A DNA stretch of 64,000 nt from Pseudomonadota bacterium (GCA_029561145.1 JAKQJM010000088.1:62001-126000), one strand, 5' to 3'. Positions 44,858 through 54,652 are shown, numbered from the stretch's first letter. Notes: generated from the sequence alone by a model not told the origin. Program-made: numbers and translations.

Positions 44858-47266
44858 ATGAGTGCTGCCGCATGCGCGATCTTCACCATCTGCTCCAACA
44901 ACTATGTGCCGATGGCGAAAGTCCTGCTCGAGAGCGCGCGCCGTCATCATCCACAAGCCAGGCTCTATCTTTGCCTCGCAGACGAGCCGGTGGATGGAGT
45001 CGAGCACTTCTATCCCGAGGATTGCGAGGTGGTTCGAGGAGACGCACTCGGCGTACCCGATTTCCGCGATCTCGCTTTCCGCTATGAGGTCATGGAGTTC
45101 AATACGGCATTGAAGCCGTTCATGATCCTGCACCTGCTGGCGCGCGGGCATGGCAATGTCATCTATCTCGATCCGGACATCGAGATCTTTGCACCGCTGA
45201 CGCCGGTTCTCGAACTGCTGGATCGTGGCGCAAGCTTCGTGCTGACACCGCACCTTACCCGGCCAGCCGAGCGTGATGCCTACCCGGATGACCTGGGCAT
45301 CATGCGCGCGGGCGTCTACAACCTCGGCTTTCTCGGCGTCGGCGCGAGTGAGGAGACCGATCGCATCCTGCGCTGGTGGGCACGAAGGCTTCGCTTCGAA
45401 TGTGTCAACGAACAGGATCGCGGCCTTTTCGTCGATCAGAAGTTCATGGACCTTGTTCCCGGCTTCGCCGGGGGTGCCCGCGTCCTGCGCAACACCGCAT
45501 GCAACGTGGCCTACTGGAACCTGCACCAGCGCGAGCTGACGCAGTCCGACGGCAACTGGTACGTGGATGGCGAGCCGCTGTGCTTCTTTCACTTCAGCGG
45601 CATCAATGCGCGCGATCCGTCGCGGCTGTCGAAATATACCCTCGCGTTCCAGGGTGAACAGTGCCCACCTGCTTTGTGCTCGCTCATTGCGCACTATGTG
45701 GATCGGTTGCGGGCGAATGGACATGGCACGGTGCCCAACGGAACCTATGCCTACGCACGCTTCGCATCGGGAACGCCGATTCCGGAACGGGTCAGGCAGA
45801 TGTATCGCGATTCGCACCTCGCCTGGTGCAACGGGGACCCGTTCGAATCCTACGAAGAGTTCCTGCATCTGCCGAGCGCGCCGCGGATCGGCTCGTCACG
45901 CCATCCGATCAGCCATCTCATGCGCTACGTGCACCTGCGCGATCCGCAGCTGAGGGCGATGTTCGACCTTGGCACCAGCGAAGGCGTCGTCAACTACTCG
46001 AAGTGGTATCTGCGCCATGCGACCACGCTGATCCGCGACAGGCGATTGGTCGAACCCGTGGCCATCCGCATCGGCCATGCGGATTCCCGCGAGGTTCGAC
46101 GCAAGCCTCCGGCGAAACGAACCGGGTCCGAACCTGATGTCAACGTGATCGGCTACCTTCGCCTGGCTCTCGGCATCGGTGAAGCCGGGCGCCAGCTGTT
46201 GCGCGCCATCTCGGCAGCTGGTGTCGGCGCGCGCGGACTGCCGGTCCAGTTCGGCTCGAGATCGACAGCCAACGATCACTCGATGGACGCCTTGTTCGAT
46301 CAAGCTGCGCTTGCGCCAATCCAGATCTTCAACATCAATGCCGATCAACTGCCCTCGACGCTTGTGCATCTGCAAGGGGTCCTGCGTGAAGATTCCTACC
46401 GCATCATCATGCCGTTCTGGGAACTGGAAGAATTTCCGCAGCCCTGGCTCGCTGCCTTCGATCAGGTTGATGAAGTCTGGGCGCCGACCCGCTTCATCCA
46501 GTCGATGTTGACGCACAAGCTCGACAAACCGGTGATCCACATGCCGCTGCCGCTCGGCATTGAACAACCCCCGCCCTGCGAAAGAGCCGCATTCGGTCTT
46601 CCCGATGAAACCTTCCTGTTTTTCTTCGCGTTCGATTTCTTTTCGTTCGTGGAGCGCAAGAATCCGCTCGGGCTGGTTCGTGCCTACAAGAAGGCATTCG
46701 GCTCGGGCGCCGAAGGATCAAGGACCAAGCTGGTCATCAAGACCCTGAATGCTGAAATCGTGCCGGAACAGAGTCGCGCATTGCGTGATGCCTTGCGCGA
46801 CGACCCGGATGTGATCGTGATCGAACGTACCCTGAGTCGCGAGGAGACCCTGCAGCTCGTCGCTGCTTGCGATGCAGTCGTGTCCCTGCATCGCAGCGAA
46901 GGCCTGGGCCTGCTCCTGGTCGAAGCGATGGCGCTGGGAAAGCCCGTGATCGCGACCGACTATTCCGCGACGACAGAATTCCTGTCGTCGCAGACCGGTT
47001 GGCCCGTCGATTTCGATCTCGTCAGGGTAGCCGAGGGCGAGTATCCGTTTCACGAAGGGCAGTCCTGGGCGCGACCGGATGAAAACCATGCGGCATGGCA
47101 GATGCGCCAGGTCTTGCGCAACCCTGCCGAGGCCGCGCGTCGGGCAATGGCCGCGCGAGCGTTGCTTCAACACGAATTCGGCGCGGAGACTTGTGCCGCT
47201 CGCCTGCTCGAACGACTCGACGAGTTGAACCATGGTGGAGTTCAGGCTCGTGGAACTGGAAGATAG
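44858..47266 (+). CDS. Two-domain glycosyltransferase (GT-A plus GT4)
   Basis: An 802-residue cytoplasmic protein with two transferase modules. Residues 1-310 are a nucleotide-sugar GT-A domain with IYLDPDIEIF (DxD at 105-107). Residues about 428-790 are a GT-B domain of the GT4 type, with GYLRLALGIGEAGRQ, FELEEFP-like WELEEFPQPW, the HRSEGLGLLLVEAMALGKPVIA donor site and TDYSATTEF. It probably builds a surface polysaccharide. The ATG at 44858 is chosen. It is followed by a coiled-coil companion but no wider polysaccharide cluster is visible. Confidence 0.88.
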   Translation: MSAAACAIFTICSNNYVPMAKVLLESARRHHPQARLYLCLADEPVDGVEHFYPEDCEVVRGDALGVPDFRDLAFRYEVMEFNTALKPFMILHLLARGHGNVIYLDPDIEIFAPLTPVLELLDRGASFVLTPHLTRPAERDAYPDDLGIMRAGVYNLGFLGVGASEETDRILRWWARRLRFECVNEQDRGLFVDQKFMDLVPGFAGGARVLRNTACNVAYWNLHQRELTQSDGNWYVDGEPLCFFHFSGINARDPSRLSKYTLAFQGEQCPPALCSLIAHYVDRLRANGHGTVPNGTYAYARFASGTPIPERVRQMYRDSHLAWCNGDPFESYEEFLHLPSAPRIGSSRHPISHLMRYVHLRDPQLRAMFDLGTSEGVVNYSKWYLRHATTLIRDRRLVEPVAIRIGHADSREVRRKPPAKRTGSEPDVNVIGYLRLALGIGEAGRQLLRAISAAGVGARGLPVQFGSRSTANDHSMDALFDQAALAPIQIFNINADQLPSTLVHLQGVLREDSYRIIMPFWELEEFPQPWLAAFDQVDEVWAPTRFIQSMLTHKLDKPVIHMPLPLGIEQPPPCERAAFGLPDETFLFFFAFDFFSFVERKNPLGLVRAYKKAFGSGAEGSRTKLVIKTLNAEIVPEQSRALRDALRDDPDVIVIERTLSREETLQLVAACDAVVSLHRSEGLGLLLVEAMALGKPVIATDYSATTEFLSSQTGWPVDFDLVRVAEGEYPFHEGQSWARPDENHAAWQMRQVLRNPAEAARRAMAARALLQHEFGAETCAARLLERLDELNHGGVQARGTGR

Positions 47267-47331
47267 GCGCAACGTGAATCGAAAGAGACGCAGTGTGGCT
47301 GCGCCTTGTTCCATCAGTGAAGGAATTGAAC

Positions 47332-47721
47332 ATGACTCATCCAGACCAGACTGATCCGGTGCACGGCAAACCCTCGTCGGGCTCGGTACCGCCTCGGGTC
47401 GCGGGCGCGACTGATTCCGGCATCGCGCTGTCGCCTGCGGATGAGATCGCGAGGTTGCGTTTTCAACTCCTCGAGATCGACGACCTGCGTGGCGAGAACC
47501 GGCGCCTGCTTGCCGCGACCGGGCAGATGCGCGCCGAGAACCTGGTCTTGAATCGCGAACTCGATGGCACGGTCGTGCCCCAGGAATTGCGTCAGATGCA
47601 ATTGGTGGTGGACGATCTCAACAAACGCCTCGAACTGGTACATGCATCGTTGTCCTGGCGCATCACGGCGCCATTGCGCGCGATCGCGGGTGTGCTCGGC
47701 GTCGGACGTCGCCGGGCGTAG
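47332..47721 (+). CDS. Coiled-coil protein with a glycosyltransferase-type tail
   Basis: A 129-residue protein with a Pro/Ser-rich N-terminus, heptad-like helices from about 35 to 105 (DEIARLRFQLLEIDDLRGEN, LRQMQLVVDDLNKRLELVH) and the end SLSWRITAPLRAIAGVLG. The sWRxTaPLR motif is common in linker or tail regions of polysaccharide glycosyltransferases. AAGGAA precedes the ATG. It may be a membrane or partner adaptor for the transferase upstream (inference). Confidence 0.65.
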   Translation: MTHPDQTDPVHGKPSSGSVPPRVAGATDSGIALSPADEIARLRFQLLEIDDLRGENRRLLAATGQMRAENLVLNRELDGTVVPQELRQMQLVVDDLNKRLELVHASLSWRITAPLRAIAGVLGVGRRRA

Positions 47722-47824
47722 ATCCGGCCCATGCAGTCGAACGCGTGGCCTGGATGAAACCGGCGTCACGTTCTGCATCGTCGCAAGGCCTCATGCTTTG
47801 CAGCCCCGTTGCCGATTGCTGGGC

Positions 47825-49369
47825 ATGCGCGTGATTCGAACGATCGGATGTCTGTCGTTGCTGGCCCAACTTGTGCCGGCCGTTGCGCAGCCAACATTCG
47901 ACTGTGCAGCCCCCGCAGCCCCGCTGCCTCCCAACCCCGTCCTGCTTGGCAACGGCTCGGATGGCAGCGTCAGTACGGCCATGCTGCAGAGCGCGCTCGA
48001 TGCGGGCGGCGCAATCCGGTTGAATATTGGCGCATCCAGCCTGGCGCTCTCATCCGAATTGCGGGTTACCCGCGCCACGATCCTCGACGCCGGCGGCGCG
48101 ACTTTGTCCGGTGGCAATGCTCGGCGTGTATTGCGCGTGGACAACCCATCCAACCTGACGTTTGCCTTTGACCTGCTCAACGCGACCATCGCCAATGGAT
48201 CCGCGCCGGCCGGCTCGGGTGCAGGGCTTTGGAAGCCGACCGGCGGTCCGTGGCAAGCTGTCACGATCCGCGTGTTCAATTCGCGCTTCACGAACAACCA
48301 TGCGATCACCTCGGCCCAGGACGATGGCGGCGGGGGAATCTATGTCGTGGGTGCCGCGGAATTGAGCCTGGTCGGGTCGCAGTTCGATGGCAACAGCGGG
48401 GCCAACGGCGGAGCGATCTACTCCCTCGGCTCAAAACGAATCAATCTTTTCGACAGCGTGCTTTCGGGAAACTCGGCGACCGGCACAGGCGGGAATCCCG
48501 GCAATGGCGGCAATGCCGGAGCGATCGGCATCGACGGTGCTGACCGATTCCTCAACCTGTGCCGCGTGCGCCTGCTGGGCAATCAATCGAACGCCTACGG
48601 TGCCGGTCTGTTCACCACGGTCTACGATGTGACGAGTTTCACCCGGGTCCTCGATTCGACAATCCAGGCCAACAACAGTACGGGTACGAGCAATGCCCAT
48701 ACCGGGGGTATCTATCTGCAGGGTGGGCCGTTCTCGATCCGCGGATCCACGTTTCGCGACAATCAGGCTGCGGGCTATGGCGGGCTGTCGATCTTCGACC
48801 ATCAGACCGCGAGCCTGATACGCGCCAGTGGCGACATCAGCAACAGCACTTTCGTCGGAAACATCGCGCGTACCGGACTCGGTGGCGCGATGAACCTGCA
48901 AGGCAGCGGGGGACTCGTCCTGCAGAATCTGACCATTGCTGCAAATGTCGCCCAATGCGACGTCTGCTTTGCCGGCGGCATCAGCAACGGCGCGGGCCTC
49001 GCGATAACGATGCGCAATACGATCTTTCTTGGTAATACCGGGGGCAACCCCTGGAACCCATGGGCGATCCTCAATCCGGTCAGCGGCAGCAACAATATGC
49101 AATGGCCGCAGATCCGTCCTGTCTCCAACCAGGTCGAAGCGGCGGTCACGCCGGGCTCCTCGTTTGCCGATGCCCAGCTTGCCACGATCGCGAACAACGG
49201 CGGATTGACCGAGACGATGGCCTTGCTGTCCGCGTCACCAGCGATCAACGCGGGTACTGCGAATGGAGCACCAGCCGCTGATCAGCGTGGGCAGCCACGC
49301 TACGGTGCCGTCGATATCGGTGCCTATGAAGCCCAGCCGGACCTGATCTTTCGGCAGGGATTCGAATAG
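47825..49369 (+). CDS. Secreted right-handed beta-helix protein (choice-of-anchor-like)
   Basis: A 514-residue exported protein with a signal peptide (IRTIGCLSLLAQLVPAVAQ) and repeated beta-helix turns rich in G, N, S and T (GGAIYSLGSK, GGIYLQGGPF, GGAMNLQGSG), followed by SPAINAGTANGAP, DQRG and VDIGAYEAQ, which is typical of choice-of-anchor Q proteins. It ends DLIFRQGFE, a short tail that may be a sorting or anchoring signal. Likely a surface or secreted adhesin or polysaccharide-binding protein. Confidence 0.82.
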   Translation: MRVIRTIGCLSLLAQLVPAVAQPTFDCAAPAAPLPPNPVLLGNGSDGSVSTAMLQSALDAGGAIRLNIGASSLALSSELRVTRATILDAGGATLSGGNARRVLRVDNPSNLTFAFDLLNATIANGSAPAGSGAGLWKPTGGPWQAVTIRVFNSRFTNNHAITSAQDDGGGGIYVVGAAELSLVGSQFDGNSGANGGAIYSLGSKRINLFDSVLSGNSATGTGGNPGNGGNAGAIGIDGADRFLNLCRVRLLGNQSNAYGAGLFTTVYDVTSFTRVLDSTIQANNSTGTSNAHTGGIYLQGGPFSIRGSTFRDNQAAGYGGLSIFDHQTASLIRASGDISNSTFVGNIARTGLGGAMNLQGSGGLVLQNLTIAANVAQCDVCFAGGISNGAGLAITMRNTIFLGNTGGNPWNPWAILNPVSGSNNMQWPQIRPVSNQVEAAVTPGSSFADAQLATIANNGGLTETMALLSASPAINAGTANGAPAADQRGQPRYGAVDIGAYEAQPDLIFRQGFE

Positions 49370-49599
49370 CGCCGCAACGTCGGGTCTTGCCAGGACAGGC
49401 ATCGCGTCGGAAGGACGGGCACCAACCCGCCTTCAGATGTGAATCGCTGCCTTGATCCTGCAAGCGCGATCGCCATGTATCGAGGGGCGCACGAGAACTG
49501 CACTTTCCGTGCGCCGCCGTATGCTGTTATGGTTCCAGTCGCTAGGTTCAGTGCCTCCGCTCGCGTATAGTCGTTACTTGCCTTCCCAGGTTGAACTCC

Positions 49600-50796
49600 A
49601 TGTTCGATTCGATAGTTGATTTCCTCACCAATGGTCTGACCCATGCATCGTGGCCGATGCTGGTCGTCTACTTCCTCGTGGTTTCGCAGCTCACGATTTT
49701 TTCGGTGACCCTGTACCTGCATCGCAGTCAGGCGCATCGCGGCGTGGACTTCCACCCGGTTCTCGCGCATTTCTTTCGTTTCTGGTCGTGGTTTTCCACG
49801 GCAATGGTGACCAAGGAATGGGTTGCGATTCACCGCAAGCACCATGCCAAGTGCGAGACCGAGGAAGATCCGCACAGCCCGCAATTCTTTGGCATCAAGA
49901 AGGTGCTGCTCGATGGCGTCGACCTTTATCGTCAGGCGCGTCGTGACGGTTCGATCACCGAGAAGTATGGCAAGGGCACGCCGGATGACTGGCTCGAGCG
50001 CAATGTCTATGCGCGCTTTCCCGAGTTCGGCCCGACGCTGATGCTGTTCGTCGCGTTCGCGCTGTTCGGACTCTGGGGCGTCGTGATCTGGGCCGGCCAG
50101 ATGATCTGGATTCCGTTCATGGCCGCGGGCGTTGTCAACGGACTTGGACATTGGTGGGGATATCGCAACGTCGAAAGCGATGATACCTCGACCAATCTGA
50201 CGCCTTGGGGCTTCGTCATTGGTGGCGAAGAGCTGCACAACAATCATCATGCATTTCCGAGCTCGGCCAAGTTCTCGCTGCGCAGCTTCGAATTCGATAT
50301 CGGCTGGATGATGATCACGATATTCAATGCCCTCGGCATGGCCAAGGTCATGCGCGTGGCACCCTCGCTGGACATCCGTTCGGATGTGCATGCGCCTGAC
50401 AACGACACCATCAAGGCGTTGTTGACCCACAAGTTCCAGGTAATGACGGATTACTTCCGCGGTGTTACCGCACCGACCCTTCGCGATGAAGCCACACAGG
50501 CGGGCGCCAGCATCAAGGAGCTGCCGCGTCGTTTGCGCAATGCGTTGTCGAGTGGCGGCCGTTGGCTCGACGAGGATGCGCGCGATCGCCTCAGCCACTG
50601 GATCAGCCAGCGACCGGCGATGGCCACGGTCATGGACTACCGTCGCCGCCTCCACGAACTGATGGAAGGACGCAACGGTGAAGCGATGCTGGAGGCCTTG
50701 AAGCACTGGTGTCGCGAAGCCGAGCAAAGCGGCAATCGTGCTTTGCAGGAATTCGCGAATCGCATCAAGGGATATCGCCTGGCTCACACCGTGTGA
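49600..50796 (+). CDS. Acyl-CoA (fatty acid) desaturase
   Basis: A membrane di-iron enzyme that introduces a double bond into acyl chains, probably delta-9. The 398 residues have the three histidine boxes HRSQAHR (41-47), HRKHH (78-82) and HNNHH near 220, with hydrophobic hairpins between. The last 130 residues form a soluble helical tail (LEALKHWCREAEQSGNRAL) that resembles the C-terminus of ISL3-type transposases; related desaturases carry it too. The ATG at 49600 is favoured over TTG at 49591. Confidence 0.9.
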   Translation: MFDSIVDFLTNGLTHASWPMLVVYFLVVSQLTIFSVTLYLHRSQAHRGVDFHPVLAHFFRFWSWFSTAMVTKEWVAIHRKHHAKCETEEDPHSPQFFGIKKVLLDGVDLYRQARRDGSITEKYGKGTPDDWLERNVYARFPEFGPTLMLFVAFALFGLWGVVIWAGQMIWIPFMAAGVVNGLGHWWGYRNVESDDTSTNLTPWGFVIGGEELHNNHHAFPSSAKFSLRSFEFDIGWMMITIFNALGMAKVMRVAPSLDIRSDVHAPDNDTIKALLTHKFQVMTDYFRGVTAPTLRDEATQAGASIKELPRRLRNALSSGGRWLDEDARDRLSHWISQRPAMATVMDYRRRLHELMEGRNGEAMLEALKHWCREAEQSGNRALQEFANRIKGYRLAHTV

Positions 50797-50823
50797 ATCG
50801 GTGATCGCTAGGCGACGTTGAAC

Positions 50824-50852
50824 AGGAAAGCCCGCAATTTGCGGGCTTTCCT
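50824..50852 (+). terminator. Terminator between desaturase and mscS
   Basis: AGGAAAGCCCGC-AATTT-GCGGGCTTTCCT, a perfect 12-base stem, followed by GATTTTGG. It can serve both convergent genes. Confidence 0.85.
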
Positions 50853-50886
50853 GATTTTGGGTATCCGGACGTGCCCACGCCCGGAT

Positions 50887-51753
50887 TCAAGGATCCACAG
50901 CCGGCGTCGATGAGGTCGCAGGAGCTGAAGGCCTGGCGCCGATCCAGCGCAGGTCGCGTTGCGGGAACGGAAAGCTGACGCCGGCAGCGTCGTAGCGTTT
51001 CTTGATTGCTTCGGTCAGTTCGCATTTGGTGGCAAAGTAGTCGGCATTGCCCGCATGGCAGCGCACGCCGAGGTTCACCGTGCTTTCGGCGAGGGCGTAG
51101 ACCAGAACACTGGGTGCGGGTTGGCGCAGGATGCGCGAATCGGATTGCATGATCTCGAGCGCGATGGATCGTGCCAGATCAATGTCGTCACCGTAGCCGA
51201 TTCCGATCACCAGTTCGATGCGGCGCATCGTATCCGGCGTGAGATTGATGATCGAATCGCTGGTGATCAGCGAGTTCGGCAGGGTAATGACCTGATTGTC
51301 CGCACCACGCAGGCGGGTCTGGAAGATGCTGACCATCTCGACCGTGCCGCTCACCCCGTTGATCGTGACCAGATCACCTACCTGGAACGGTCGCAGGGTC
51401 ACGAGCATGACCCCCGATGCGATGTTCGAAAGCGAATCCTTCAAGGCAAGACCAATGGCCAGCCCGGCCGCGCCGAGCACGGCGAACATTGAAGTCATCG
51501 GCACGCCGAGTACCTGCACGACGGCAAGCAGCAACACGATCTGCAGGACAACGAGAACGACCTTGCCGAGGAAGATCGCTGCCGTCGATTCCAGCTTGCT
51601 GCGCTGCAGCTTCGCGCCGATCCAATGCCCGAGACTCCTTGCCAGCCTCAGGCCGACAAGCAGCAGGATGAGCGCGCCAACGAGACGCGTGCCGATCGTG
51701 ATGCCGAGTCCTGCCCATTGCGCATGTTCTGGCGCCTGCAACCATTCCATCAT
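50887..51753 (-). CDS. mscS: Small-conductance mechanosensitive channel (MscS)
   Basis: Releases solutes during hypo-osmotic shock. The 288 residues have three N-terminal transmembrane helices; the pore helix is AVLGAAGLAIGLALKDSLSNIASG, followed by the beta domain PFQVGDLVTINGVSGTVEMV and the C-terminal alpha-beta vestibule. The ATG at 51753 has GGAGGAA upstream. The length matches E. coli MscS (286). Confidence 0.94.
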   Translation of the reverse strand: MMEWLQAPEHAQWAGLGITIGTRLVGALILLLVGLRLARSLGHWIGAKLQRSKLESTAAIFLGKVVLVVLQIVLLLAVVQVLGVPMTSMFAVLGAAGLAIGLALKDSLSNIASGVMLVTLRPFQVGDLVTINGVSGTVEMVSIFQTRLRGADNQVITLPNSLITSDSIINLTPDTMRRIELVIGIGYGDDIDLARSIALEIMQSDSRILRQPAPSVLVYALAESTVNLGVRCHAGNADYFATKCELTEAIKKRYDAAGVSFPFPQRDLRWIGARPSAPATSSTPAVDP

Positions 51754-51910
51754 CGGGTGTTCCTCCGCGAAGTAACCGGTGTCCCGGACTGACAAACACT
51801 GGCCGAGTCTAGCGGGCCGCGCATCAACCGCGTGATTCGCGTGCGTGGACCGTCGGTCAAGCTATGCTTTGCAGTCGAAATGGATAGTTGGGCGAGAGGA
51901 ACTTCAACCG

Positions 51911-53080
51911 ATGCGTGCTGGATGGTTTTGCGCAGTCCTGCTGATCGTTGCCGGTCTTGCCTGGCAGGTCATCCGCATGCAGTCGGAAGCGGGCAAGCCG
52001 TCGATCGGGTCGGTAGCGGCGATTCCGTCATTGCGCAAACCGGACTCCCCCGTTCGCGAAGATGTCGCTGCAGTCGGTGATCCCCGCAATCCGATGCAAC
52101 GACGTGCTACCGAGCCGGACAGCGCCGGCCAGGCTGATGTCCTCAAGATCGCGCAGGCAATCGTCCATGCGGACGATGATGCCAATGCCTGCCTCGGTGG
52201 AACCGCAAAGGCCGCACAGCCGCAGGCGACCGCGATCCACCGCTGGACGGACAGGAAAGGCGTGATCCATTTTTCGGATCAGGCGCCGGGCGATCCGGTC
52301 CGCGACCACCGACGCATCGAGGTTTCCGGCTTGCCGCCGATCGTGGTCCACGCAACCGGCTACGACGTCAACCTGCCGGAAAACCTGGCACAGAACGCGA
52401 TCGCGTCTGCACAGGCCATCGATCGCGTCATGCGCGAATCGCTGGGGGTCGTCGGCGAACCCGGGCTCGTGCTCACCATCGAGTTTGTCGCTGGCGCCGA
52501 TGCGTGGGCGCTGCGATCGGGAAACCCGGCGATGCCGACCTCGGCGGGTACCTATTCGACACGCGACCGGACGATTCATGTCCGCTTTCAGGAAAATGAC
52601 GAATCGAACGCCCTGATTCTTCGGCATGAGATCACGCACGCACTGGTTCACGAACGTGTCGGGCGCCTGCCGACTGCCATCAATGAAGGACTGGCGAGCT
52701 ACTTCGAGCACCTGACGGTGCAAGGCATGGGCGCGCAATTTGCGATCGGGGAGCAACAGCGCAGCGTGACGGATGTCGATCTGGAACAGGACGGCCCGGA
52801 GGCGCTCGTCGACCTGCTTGCGCGCGAAGGGCCGGATTTCTACGGGCCCCTGCAGGAGAGGAATTACCTGCGTGCATTCGCGCTGGTTGCCGTGATGATG
52901 GACAGCGGGTCGGGCAGGGCAGCACTTGGCGCCGTGCTTGCGGCGCAGCGCCAGAATCCCTGCCAGCCGGTCAAGGCAGAAGTGATACTCGATCATGGCT
53001 ATCCGGGTGGCCTGGCCGCCCTCGCACACGCATGGGCGGACTGGTTGCGTGACCCTCCACGCCGCGTGGTGAGCTTTTGA
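51911..53080 (+). CDS. DUF4124 domain zinc metallopeptidase-like protein
   Basis: A 389-residue protein with an N-terminal membrane anchor or signal (residues 4-20), a DUF4124 domain (HRWTDRKGVIHFSDQAP, 110-126) and a gluzincin-type peptidase domain with HEITH at 239-243 and Glu259 in INEGLASYFE as probable third zinc ligand. It should act in the periplasm. The substrate is unknown. Confidence 0.8.
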   Translation: MRAGWFCAVLLIVAGLAWQVIRMQSEAGKPSIGSVAAIPSLRKPDSPVREDVAAVGDPRNPMQRRATEPDSAGQADVLKIAQAIVHADDDANACLGGTAKAAQPQATAIHRWTDRKGVIHFSDQAPGDPVRDHRRIEVSGLPPIVVHATGYDVNLPENLAQNAIASAQAIDRVMRESLGVVGEPGLVLTIEFVAGADAWALRSGNPAMPTSAGTYSTRDRTIHVRFQENDESNALILRHEITHALVHERVGRLPTAINEGLASYFEHLTVQGMGAQFAIGEQQRSVTDVDLEQDGPEALVDLLAREGPDFYGPLQERNYLRAFALVAVMMDSGSGRAALGAVLAAQRQNPCQPVKAEVILDHGYPGGLAALAHAWADWLRDPPRRVVSF

Positions 53081-53096
53081 GCCTGCCGTCGCAGAC

Positions 53097-53125
53097 TTGA
53101 TCCTGGCAGCGGATTCCCTTACCAT
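53097..53125 (+). promoter_or_regulatory. Candidate promoter of the rpsF operon
   Basis: TTGATC (53097-53102), 17 bases, TACCAT (53120-53125), followed by a GC-rich stretch and a leader of about 90 bases before rpsF. Confidence 0.45.
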
Positions 53126-53224
53126 CCGCGCCCCTTCGCCTGTCCAGCGGCGAAGTTTCCTGCCTCACCGCCCGTCGGGAGGCTGCCCCCGCAATCCGAT
53201 TGCGGACATCCACGAGGAATACCC

Positions 53225-53686
53225 ATGCGTCATTATGAAGTCGTGTTCCTGGTCCACCCGGACCAGAGCGAGCAGGTACCGGCCATGATCGATCGTTACA
53301 AGACGATGATCGAGGCTGATGGAGGCAAGATCCACCGCCTCGAAGACTGGGGTCGTCGCCAGCTGGCGTTCCCGATGCAGCATCTGGCCAAGGCGCACTA
53401 CGTGCTCCTCAACATCGAAGTCGGTCAGACCGTGCTCGACGAGCTGCTGTCCGGTTTCCGTTTCAATGATGCCGTGCTGCGTCATCTGGTCATCAAGCGC
53501 GAAGAGCCGGTCACCGAGATGTCGGCGATCATGAAGAACAAGGATGACAAGGGCGACCGTCGCCGTCGTGATGATGACGGTGGTTTTGGTGGTGACGATT
53601 CGGACGATCGTCCGAGCCGTTCGGACCGCGGTGATCGCAGCGAGCGCGACTCGGGCGAATCCGAATCCGCTTCCAGCGCCGATTGA
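53225..53686 (+). CDS. rpsF: 30S ribosomal protein S6 with long charged tail
   Basis: The first 100 residues are canonical S6 ([41 protein letters not shown]). The remaining 50 form a low-complexity Arg/Asp/Ser/Gly tail ([20 protein letters not shown] and onward, ending ESASSAD). S6 tails vary and in E. coli are glutamylated; this one is long and mixed-charge. GAGGAATACCC precedes the ATG. Confidence 0.96.
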   Translation: MRHYEVVFLVHPDQSEQVPAMIDRYKTMIEADGGKIHRLEDWGRRQLAFPMQHLAKAHYVLLNIEVGQTVLDELLSGFRFNDAVLRHLVIKREEPVTEMSAIMKNKDDKGDRRRRDDDGGFGGDDSDDRPSRSDRGDRSERDSGESESASSAD

Positions 53687-53713
53687 TCGACCCCGACTCC
53701 AGGAGTAACGACC

Positions 53714-53938
53714 ATGTCCAAGTTTTTCCGTCGCAAGAAGTTCTGCCGCTTCACCGCCGAAGGCGTCGTCGAGATCGACTACAAGGATCTCAACCTGCTG
53801 CGCCAGTACATTACCGAGACCGGCAAGATCGTGCCGAGTCGCATCACGGGCACCAAGGCGCGCTACCAGCGCCAGCTCGCGGTTGCCGTCCAGCACGCGC
53901 GGTTCCTCGCCCTGCTGCCGTACAGCGACAGTCATTGA
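53714..53938 (+). CDS. rpsR: 30S ribosomal protein S18
   Basis: Partner of S6 on the 30S platform. The 74 residues include [34 protein letters not shown] and [19 protein letters not shown] lies upstream of the ATG. Confidence 0.97.
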   Translation: MSKFFRRKKFCRFTAEGVVEIDYKDLNLLRQYITETGKIVPSRITGTKARYQRQLAVAVQHARFLALLPYSDSH

Positions 53939-54036
53939 TCTGAATATCTGAATCCCCGGCCCGCCGATCGGCGGGTCGATTCGGACAGCGCAAGCTGCGT
54001 CGGCATGATCCGGCGCTAACGAATTGGAGTTTTTCC

Positions 54037-54489
54037 ATGCAACTGATTCTTCTGCAGAAAGTAAAGAACCTCGGCAACCTTGGAGACAAGGTCAGCGTCA
54101 AGCCGGGTTACGGTCGCAACTATCTCGTCCCGCAGGGCAAGGCGGTACCGGCAACGGCAGCCAATCTCGAGAACTTCGAGGCCCGGCGCGCCGAGTACGA
54201 AGCCAAGGCAAACCAGCAGCTTGGTGCCGCCGAGGGTCGCAAGGCACGCTTCGACGCGGCCGAGCCGGTCACGATCAAGGCCAACGCCAGCACCGAGGGC
54301 AAGTTGTTCGGTTCGGTCGGTCCGCGCGATATTGCCGAGGCGTTCACGGCGGCAGGCATTGCGCTCGACAAGAACGAAGTCGTGCAGGGCGAAGGCCCGA
54401 TCCGCCATATCGGAGAGTTCGAGGTCCGCGTGCACCTGCATGCCGACGTCAATTCGACGGTCAAGGTCATTGTTGTTCCCGACAACTGA
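54037..54489 (+). CDS. rplI: 50S ribosomal protein L9
   Basis: The 150 residues show the N-terminal signature [19 protein letters not shown] and [13 protein letters not shown], a long linker helix and the C-terminal rRNA-binding domain. It is the last gene of the ribosomal-protein group before a terminator. Confidence 0.97.
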   Translation: MQLILLQKVKNLGNLGDKVSVKPGYGRNYLVPQGKAVPATAANLENFEARRAEYEAKANQQLGAAEGRKARFDAAEPVTIKANASTEGKLFGSVGPRDIAEAFTAAGIALDKNEVVQGEGPIRHIGEFEVRVHLHADVNSTVKVIVVPDN

Positions 54490-54513
54490 TCCGCGACACA
54501 AGCAAGACAACGC

Positions 54514-54541
54514 AACGGGCATCGTGAGATGCCCGTTTTCG
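54514..54541 (+). terminator. Terminator after rplI
   Basis: AACGGGCATC-GTGA-GATGCCCGTT followed by TTC. It separates rpsF-rpsR-rplI from dnaB. Confidence 0.85.
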
Positions 54542-54652
54542 TTTGCGCCATCGCGGTTTGCACAGCTTATGCACAGGGTTGTTCTCTGTTGATGAGACGC
54601 GCCGCTGCGTATGATCGTCGGCCATCGACATCCGATCCAGGCGCTGCCTCCC

